10,285 nt of DNA from Candidatus Bathyarchaeota archaeon (lineage in GTDB: Archaea > Thermoproteota > Bathyarchaeia > RBG-16-48-13 > GCA-020345945), in the NCBI GenBank assembly GCA_020345945.1, contig CP070773.1:928893-939177 (forward strand), in the 5' to 3' direction. The translations under genes and the position numbers were made by a program. Shown here one piece after another: positions 6,312-10,285 of the stretch (position 1 is the stretch's first letter; every line of letters starts with the position of its first letter). The notes below the pieces were generated by a model. The model saw only the letters and a program-made list of their open reading frames with translations. It ran no database searches and had not been told where the DNA came from.

Positions 6312-6351
6312 TACGGTTGGAATATCGAAAGTCTTTTGAGTCACATCTCTC

Positions 6352-7152
6352 ATGCCAAGAAAACACCGAGAGAATTCCTTTCGTCAAGGGGTAATCTCTC
6401 AATTTGAATACCTTCATCTTACCATATCCCTGAGGGAATCTCCTTTGCCCGTCCGCTCAGATGACCGTCTAGATAACTCTTCTTGGGAGAAACGGTATCT
6501 GAAGGCTCTCTTCCTGCTGCAACTGGAAAATGGTCCTGTAGAGATGACTGAGCTTGCAAGAGAAGTCGGTGAGTCTTCTATCGAGGTAGGGGTAGCTCTG
6601 TCGAGGTTGATGGATATGTGTTGTGTGGTTAAAACTCTAGAAGCTCCAATTACAGTACCTGATGAGGGGAGATCTTCGGTAGGTCCGAGGGAAAGGTTCA
6701 CTCTATCTGAGGAAGGCCGAGGGAAGCTCTTGGTCGTTATGACTGGAGGAGTATTTGACATTCTCCATGTAGGTCACCTATCTTCTTTCGAGGAGGGTCG
6801 AGGTCTTGGAGATCTCCTGATTGTCGTAATAGCCCGTGACTCGACCGTGCAAAGGTTGAAACATAGAACTCCTATCAATAATGAATCTCAACGGATGAGA
6901 CTCGTCAATGCGTTGTCTGTAGTAGATCTGGCTGTTTTAGGGGATGAAGACAATTTTCTAAACTCAGTTGAGAAGATCGATCCGGATATTATTGCAGTAG
7001 GATATGATCAGGCACATAATACGAACAAACTAAAGGAGGACCTGCGTCTCCGTGGATTGAAGGCCAGGGTTATACGCCTTGAATCTCACATACCTGGGAT
7101 CAAGTCATCTAAAATCCTTTCGAGAATTCAAGATGCGAATTCTCTCAACTAG
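6352..7152 (+). CDS. ribL: FAD synthetase (RibL-type cytidylyltransferase-fold) with N-terminal winged-helix domain
   Basis: A nucleotidyltransferase of the archaeal RibL type, which transfers AMP to FMN to make FAD. Residues about 45-125 form a winged-helix-like domain (WEKRYLKALFLLQLENGPV, then MTELAREVGESSIEVGVALSRLMD, ending FTLSEEGRGK). Residues 129-262 are the catalytic domain: GGVFDILHVGHL (132-143) with the HxGH signature, VIARDSTVQRLK, KIDPDIIAVGYDQ (208-220), and GIKSSKILSRI, the family's C-terminal nucleotide-binding pattern. The start is not certain. ATG 6352 has no Shine-Dalgarno sequence and adds 31 residues of low-complexity character. TTG 6445 has GAGGG 8 nt upstream and begins just before the domain. 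A related cytidylyltransferase with another substrate is possible, but ribK next door favours the flavin role. It is convergent with ribK, 30 nt apart. Confidence 0.85.
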   Translation: MPRKHRENSFRQGVISQFEYLHLTISLRESPLPVRSDDRLDNSSWEKRYLKALFLLQLENGPVEMTELAREVGESSIEVGVALSRLMDMCCVVKTLEAPITVPDEGRSSVGPRERFTLSEEGRGKLLVVMTGGVFDILHVGHLSSFEEGRGLGDLLIVVIARDSTVQRLKHRTPINNESQRMRLVNALSVVDLAVLGDEDNFLNSVEKIDPDIIAVGYDQAHNTNKLKEDLRLRGLKARVIRLESHIPGIKSSKILSRIQDANSLN

Positions 7153-7182
7153 AAGGGTCTTCTACACTTCCAACCTTTAGGA

Positions 7183-7917
7183 CTACTGGGGGCTTTTAGT
7201 GTCTCCAATCAGGATCTTCACTCTGACTGTGTTGCCATCTTTGAGTTGGAGTTCTTCGCGTAATTGAACAGGTGCTATAATTTCAAGTATTGATGTCGAG
7301 TAATGGGTTCTGGCGATGATGACGACCGCACCAACAATAATTCCTTGGATGAGTGCTTTGAAACATCTCACATCTCCATAGGTCCTCTTCCCGTCCTCAA
7401 ATCCTTTGATGTTTATCGAATCGATGGAATCTAATATCTTTCTCTGAAGCAGAGAGGATTCTGAGAGCTGGATGTTCAAGGTTCCTGGGTAAGGTTCAAA
7501 TCCTAATCTCGTCTTGAACTGTTCCCTGTATCCTTCGAGATCTACATAGTATGCGCCTTCTCCCACTCCTGATACTACTTCTCCTTCGAGTGTAATACTC
7601 TTCATCTCCTCTTCTCCTAAGACAGTTCTAAGCCGAATGTATGTAGAGTAAAGTTCTCTTCTTCCCTTCTCTGTTATTACTACGGACTCTCCTCTTCCGG
7701 TGATCGTTCTCTTGATGTATCCCAACCTTTCCAGTTCTCTCAAGTGTCGTGACGCCGTCTGTTGCGAGTATCCCATTCGGGATGCAAGCTCAGGGGTTGA
7801 TGTTCGTATTGTCTTGCTCTCGCCCTCATCCTCAGCAAGTCTAAGAAGTGTGAACCACAGTGTGGCTCTCAGTATCCTCCCTCCGCTTTGATTCTCTGTC
7901 TCGCGTAGCGATCTCAT
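7183..7917 (-). CDS. ribK: CTP-dependent riboflavin kinase with N-terminal winged-helix domain (RbkR-like)
   Basis: A 244-residue protein. Residues about 15-95 are a MarR/ArsR-like winged helix (TPELASRMGYSQQTASRHLR, then LERLGYIKRTITGRGESV and ITEKGRREL). Residues 108-237 are the archaeal DUF120 kinase, which phosphorylates riboflavin to FMN with CTP: GEVVSGVGEGAYYVDLEGY (112-130), LGFEPYPGTLNIQL (138-151), GDVRCFKA, ARTHYSTSILEIIAP (202-216), and LREEL. This domain order is that of RbkR, the dual kinase and transcription regulator described in archaea, so it may also control flavin genes. ATG 7917 is preceded by GGAGGG (7921-7926), a slightly short spacing. The first 77 nt overlap the end of the endonuclease V gene, which suggests coupled translation. 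Confidence 0.95.
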   Translation of the reverse strand: MRSLRETENQSGGRILRATLWFTLLRLAEDEGESKTIRTSTPELASRMGYSQQTASRHLRELERLGYIKRTITGRGESVVITEKGRRELYSTYIRLRTVLGEEEMKSITLEGEVVSGVGEGAYYVDLEGYREQFKTRLGFEPYPGTLNIQLSESSLLQRKILDSIDSINIKGFEDGKRTYGDVRCFKALIQGIIVGAVVIIARTHYSTSILEIIAPVQLREELQLKDGNTVRVKILIGDTKSPQ

Positions 7918-8506
7918 GTGCCCTCCGCAACGGCTCGGGTAGACGAGATCTACGAATGCAGCGCCTAACCACTTCTACTGCGTCTTCAAGAGAGATTAGA
8001 TTTCCGACACTCACATAGACAGGTTTATAATTGGTCTCTACTGCTATTCCCCTCTTCTCTCCATTTATCATCACAGTCTTGTTCCCTTCAATGGTCCTGA
8101 GAGTACTCTTTCCAAGTAGTCTTTTTGCCACTCCAATGCTCCTGACTCCTAAGACGACTCCAAGATGACTTGCCAGACCAAGCCCATATGGATGAGCTAA
8201 ACCATGACCATCAAACATGTAGACATCTGCTATTCTCTTTAGTCTCGCTAGTGCTTTCATTGTGGGCAAGCATTCACGATAGGCTAGCAATGTGGGAATG
8301 TACGGAAACATACTCCTACAGGTGGCTCTCTGTTCCTCTATGACTGTGAGTTCGGGAAACCTTACCGTGACCGCAGCCGAGAAACACTCTTCTCCCAGAT
8401 ATGCTACATCTACGCCGACTATTGACTCGATCGAATCAAGTTCACTCTGAATTGGTGTTGTTATGCTCTTGGAGAGTAGAGTCTGAGCCTTTCTAGCTCT
8501 TGAAAT
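7841..8506 (-). CDS. nfi: Endonuclease V, start codon non-canonical (ATT proposed)
   Basis: About 221 residues, normal length for the family, which cleaves next to deaminated bases (inosine in DNA or, in some members, RNA). Seen in order: IVGVDVAYLGEE with catalytic Asp33, VRFPELTVIEEQ, MFPYIPTLLAYRE with Glu78, MFDGHGLAHPYGLGLASHLGV with Asp99, SIGVAKRLL, and LRRAHEIATR. All catalytic acids are present. The frame runs unbroken from a stop at 8609-8611, but it holds no ATG, GTG or TTG until ATG 8311, which lies after the first catalytic Asp. I chose ATT 8504-8506 (ISRARKAQTLL) because family proteins start about here and AGAAGG lies 7 nt upstream. Alternatives are another near-cognate codon, a +1 shift from the translin gene, or a sequence error. 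The last 20 or so residues are a charged extension overlapping ribK. Confidence 0.88.
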   Translation of the reverse strand: MSRARKAQTLLSKSITTPIQSELDSIESIVGVDVAYLGEECFSAAVTVRFPELTVIEEQRATCRSMFPYIPTLLAYRECLPTMKALARLKRIADVYMFDGHGLAHPYGLGLASHLGVVLGVRSIGVAKRLLGKSTLRTIEGNKTVMINGEKRGIAVETNYKPVYVSVGNLISLEDAVEVVRRCIRRSRLPEPLRRAHEIATRDRESKRREDTESHTVVHTS

Positions 8507-8552
8507 AGAGAAGCCTTCTGGAAGACTCGACCTAGATGCGGTTTTACTAGGC

Positions 8553-9224
8553 TTATCCTGAAGCAGTAGTTTTGGACTTTTTCTCTTTCTCTTCGTCCCC
8601 TTTATCCCCTAGGAACCTTTGCAGTTCAACGAGTGATCTTTCGAGGGATCTTCTCCTCGATTCGGTTGTTACATCTCCTCGTGTTATCTCAATAACCCTA
8701 CGCATACTGTCACCCTTTCGTCTTAATCCAGGAGTTATCGCTGGAGCAGTATCTATAGTCATCAGTAATGCGTGTATCTCTTCCATGGTAGCAAGAGATC
8801 GTTCAGAAGCCTCGAAGTCTCCGGCTCTAATCGAGTCAAGCGTTAGTCTTCTCAACTCTCCTATTAAGTCAGCAAGTCCAAGAAGGTATGGGATGCTTGG
8901 AACTCCGATGCTTTCTGGGTCTGGGATGCGGTGAGACTGGACATAATCAAAGAGTGTCTTCGCTTCGGTGAATTCTTGGTACGCAGTATACACAGCCCCT
9001 GATCCTCCGAGTTCTCTCCATTCAGAGAAGTACTTTTCCATATCTCGCAGCGAGGTCTTCGCTTCTTCGATTCTCTTCTCTGCCTCAGGGAATCTTCTCC
9101 TATGAATAAGCAAGATTGCCTGTCTTGCCATCCTAACGACAGTTCTGGATGAATCAAGAACCTTCTCTCTTACCTCGTCCTTGACTTCGAGTTCTTCTCT
9201 GATTGTCTTTACTATCTCTTCTAT
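8553..9224 (-). CDS. Translin family protein, start codon non-canonical (ATA proposed)
   Basis: An all-helical protein of the translin/TRAX superfamily (archaeal COG2178 type). Translin and TRAX form nucleic-acid-binding octamers, and TRAX-type subunits are RNases. Seen, numbered from ATG 9131: RFPEAEKRIEEA (13-24), AYQEFTEAKTLFDYV (50-64) with Glu53 and Glu56 placed like the acidic residues of TRAX, IPYLLGLADLIGELRR (80-95), PGLRRKGDSMRRVIEITRGDV (134-154), and a lysine-rich tail. The first family helix (IEEIVKTIREELEVKDEVRE) lies upstream of ATG 9131, in frame and unbroken back to a TGA at 9237-9239, but without ATG, GTG or TTG. ATA 9222-9224 has GAGGAG 8 nt upstream and sits exactly at the expected N terminus. 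From ATA the protein has 223 residues; from ATG 9131 it has 192 and lacks the helix. Confidence 0.85.
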   Translation of the reverse strand: MEEIVKTIREELEVKDEVREKVLDSSRTVVRMARQAILLIHRRRFPEAEKRIEEAKTSLRDMEKYFSEWRELGGSGAVYTAYQEFTEAKTLFDYVQSHRIPDPESIGVPSIPYLLGLADLIGELRRLTLDSIRAGDFEASERSLATMEEIHALLMTIDTAPAITPGLRRKGDSMRRVIEITRGDVTTESRRRSLERSLVELQRFLGDKGDEEKEKKSKTTASG

Positions 9225-9232
9225 TCTCGTAG

Positions 9233-9238
9233 CTCCTC
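9233..9238 (-). promoter_or_regulatory. Shine-Dalgarno site of the translin gene
   Basis: GAGGAG on the minus strand, 8 nt before ATA 9224-9222, 2 nt before an ACG codon, and more than 100 nt before the first ATG (9131). It therefore supports initiation at ATA rather than at the ATG. It lies in the 49-63 nt gap after the tyw1 stop. Confidence 0.6.
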
Positions 9239-9287
9239 ACTTTCCTTAATTTTCTACTGAAATGATCTAACCTAAAATGCTTCTGTA

Positions 9288-10268
9288 TTATCCTACCAGT
9301 TTCTTCGGTTCCTTGAGCTTGGAACTTGCCAAAAGAACTCTACTATCTCTTGACTCTGCGATCGGTTGATATCCTGTGAGAGAACACAGTTCTTGTGCGA
9401 ACTCTCGGATCTCTTCATGCCTCGGCATATTATCAAACCCTATCCGCATTCTAGCGTGGCCAACATAGACCACACCCTTGCACTCAAAGTAGAGTGGATC
9501 GGCTTTTCTTATCAGATCTGCATACTTCTCCGGTGTTCTCATATTTAGGTGCCTAGCAAGTGTAAGTCTCAATACTACTGGGCAGCTTAAAGAAGGTATC
9601 AACTCCAGACTTTTGTTCAGTTGAGTCCAAGCGTCTTTAATGGTAGGTCTGCAAGTCTCTTGATACGTATTCTTGTCCGGTGCTGCGAGAGTTATGTAGA
9701 GTTGTGTGGGCGTTTCTTGTAGGTTGGATAATACTTCGGGCATCGTTCCGTTGGTGACAAGGAATGTTGTGAATCCTCGATTATGGAATTCCTTCAAGAG
9801 TTCTCCTAGTCTTGGGTATACTGTTGGTTCTCCTGCCAATGATATGGCGACATGTCTTGGATTGACTGCTTTTACATATCGCTCTTGATCGACTTTGGGG
9901 TGATTTTTGTAACCTGTGAGTATCCTTCTTTGGGCTAGTATTGAGCCTGTGACGATGCCTGTCGCACTGTCAAATAAGGTATTATCCATCTCATCCCATG
10001 GGACTTCTAGGTCCCCATTGGACTGTACTCTCCAGCAGAAGGTGCATGCACAATCACAACCTAACCAGGGAGTCATCTGGATACACTGTAGACTGTTGAT
10101 TCCGAAGAACTTGTCCTTGTAGCAGGGTCTTCCCCTTACTAGGCTTTCATGTAGCCATCTGCATTTCTTCACTGCCGAGTGACGTCCAACCAACTGATAC
10201 TTCTGTCTTCTCAGTACATTGATCAGTTGGTCTGGAAGAATTGTCCTGTTTCCCTCTTCTTCAAGCAC
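9288..10268 (-). CDS. taw1: TYW1-type radical SAM enzyme, wyosine (imG-14) synthase
   Basis: A 326-residue archaeal TYW1 (Taw1). It condenses m1G37 of tRNA-Phe with two carbons of pyruvate to give 4-demethylwyosine (imG-14). Seen: Cys36, Cys49 and Cys62, each 13 residues apart, the ligands of the second [4Fe-4S] cluster; then the radical SAM motif CDCACTFCWR with Cys71, Cys75 and Cys78; then ISLAGEPTVYPRLGEL (SAM-binding GEP), LVTNGTMPEVL, QLYITLAAPD, and YFECKGVVYVGHAR. There is no flavodoxin domain, as usual in archaea. GTG 10268 is the only good start: a TAA lies five codons upstream, and GTG directly precedes LEEEGNRTILP. It heads the minus-strand cluster. Its substrate is made by Trm5, also in this window. 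Confidence 0.96.
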   Translation of the reverse strand: MLEEEGNRTILPDQLINVLRRQKYQLVGRHSAVKKCRWLHESLVRGRPCYKDKFFGINSLQCIQMTPWLGCDCACTFCWRVQSNGDLEVPWDEMDNTLFDSATGIVTGSILAQRRILTGYKNHPKVDQERYVKAVNPRHVAISLAGEPTVYPRLGELLKEFHNRGFTTFLVTNGTMPEVLSNLQETPTQLYITLAAPDKNTYQETCRPTIKDAWTQLNKSLELIPSLSCPVVLRLTLARHLNMRTPEKYADLIRKADPLYFECKGVVYVGHARMRIGFDNMPRHEEIREFAQELCSLTGYQPIAESRDSRVLLASSKLKEPKKLVG

Positions 10269-10285
10269 TTGCCAGTCCCTTTATG

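Noticed and set aside
6170..6351. A small gene or C/D box RNA in the gap before ribL (for example the 13-codon frame at 6225)
   Set aside because: The frame is very short and has no coding features, and I could not place convincing C and D boxes with guides. Only the TATA-like box and the dyad are supportable.
7841..8311. Endonuclease V as a truncated pseudogene starting at ATG 8311
   Set aside because: The missing N-terminal part, including the first catalytic Asp, is present and uninterrupted upstream in the same frame. Only a standard start codon is absent.
8572..8934. A 120-codon plus-strand frame opposite the translin gene
   Set aside because: It is antisense to a gene with clear translin motifs and is serine-rich and low in complexity, as expected for the complement of an Arg/Glu-rich gene.
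1..10285. Asgard (Thor- or Lokiarchaeota-like) origin
   Set aside because: Considered because of the gene set, but diphthine synthase is present and those lineages are reported to lack diphthamide genes. The multi-intron tRNA also fits TACK archaea better. Not excluded without phylogeny.

Overview
The window looks archaeal. It carries a two-domain CDC48/VAT-type AAA+ ATPase (cut by the left edge), FEN-1, Trm5, DUF371, a diphthine synthase, an archaeal FAD synthetase, a CTP-dependent riboflavin kinase, a translin-family protein, endonuclease V, an archaeal-type TYW1, and a tRNA whose interruptions fit bulge-helix-bulge (BHB) introns. Several starts have TATA-like boxes about 25-30 bp upstream. 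The gene set and the multi-intron tRNA fit a TACK-type archaeon (Thaumarchaeota/Aigarchaeota/Bathyarchaeota-like). A diphthamide gene argues against the Asgard lineages reported to lack that pathway. The exact phylum cannot be fixed from this sequence.

Layout: (1) 1-2739, plus strand: 3' part of CDC48, a 79-residue winged-helix protein, and FEN-1. (2) 2740-5109: PCMT (minus), DUF371 (plus) and Trm5 (minus). Both convergent junctions here are packed to the limit: the stops of fen1 and pcm abut as TAATTA, and the stops of the DUF371 gene and trm5 overlap in the palindrome CTAG. (3) 5170-5310, minus: a tRNA-Lys(CTT) gene that reads cleanly only if three introns (19, 29 and 16 nt) are removed. 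(4) 5366-7152, plus: diphthine synthase, then an FAD synthetase with an N-terminal winged-helix domain and a 180-nt leader. (5) 7183-10268, minus: a probable operon tyw1 > translin > endonuclease V > ribK, with endoV and ribK overlapping by 77 nt.

Functional links: Trm5 makes m1G37 on tRNA-Phe and TYW1 uses that base to build the wyosine tricycle. RibK and RibL make FMN and then FAD; they are encoded tail to tail and both carry a fused winged-helix domain. Dph5 modifies EF-2, and CDC48 and PCMT act in protein quality control.

Most worth a second look: the three-intron tRNA-Lys, and the fact that the translin and endonuclease V genes, both intact by homology, have no in-frame ATG, GTG or TTG at the expected N terminus. 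The best-placed candidates are ATA and ATT codons behind Shine-Dalgarno-like sequences.
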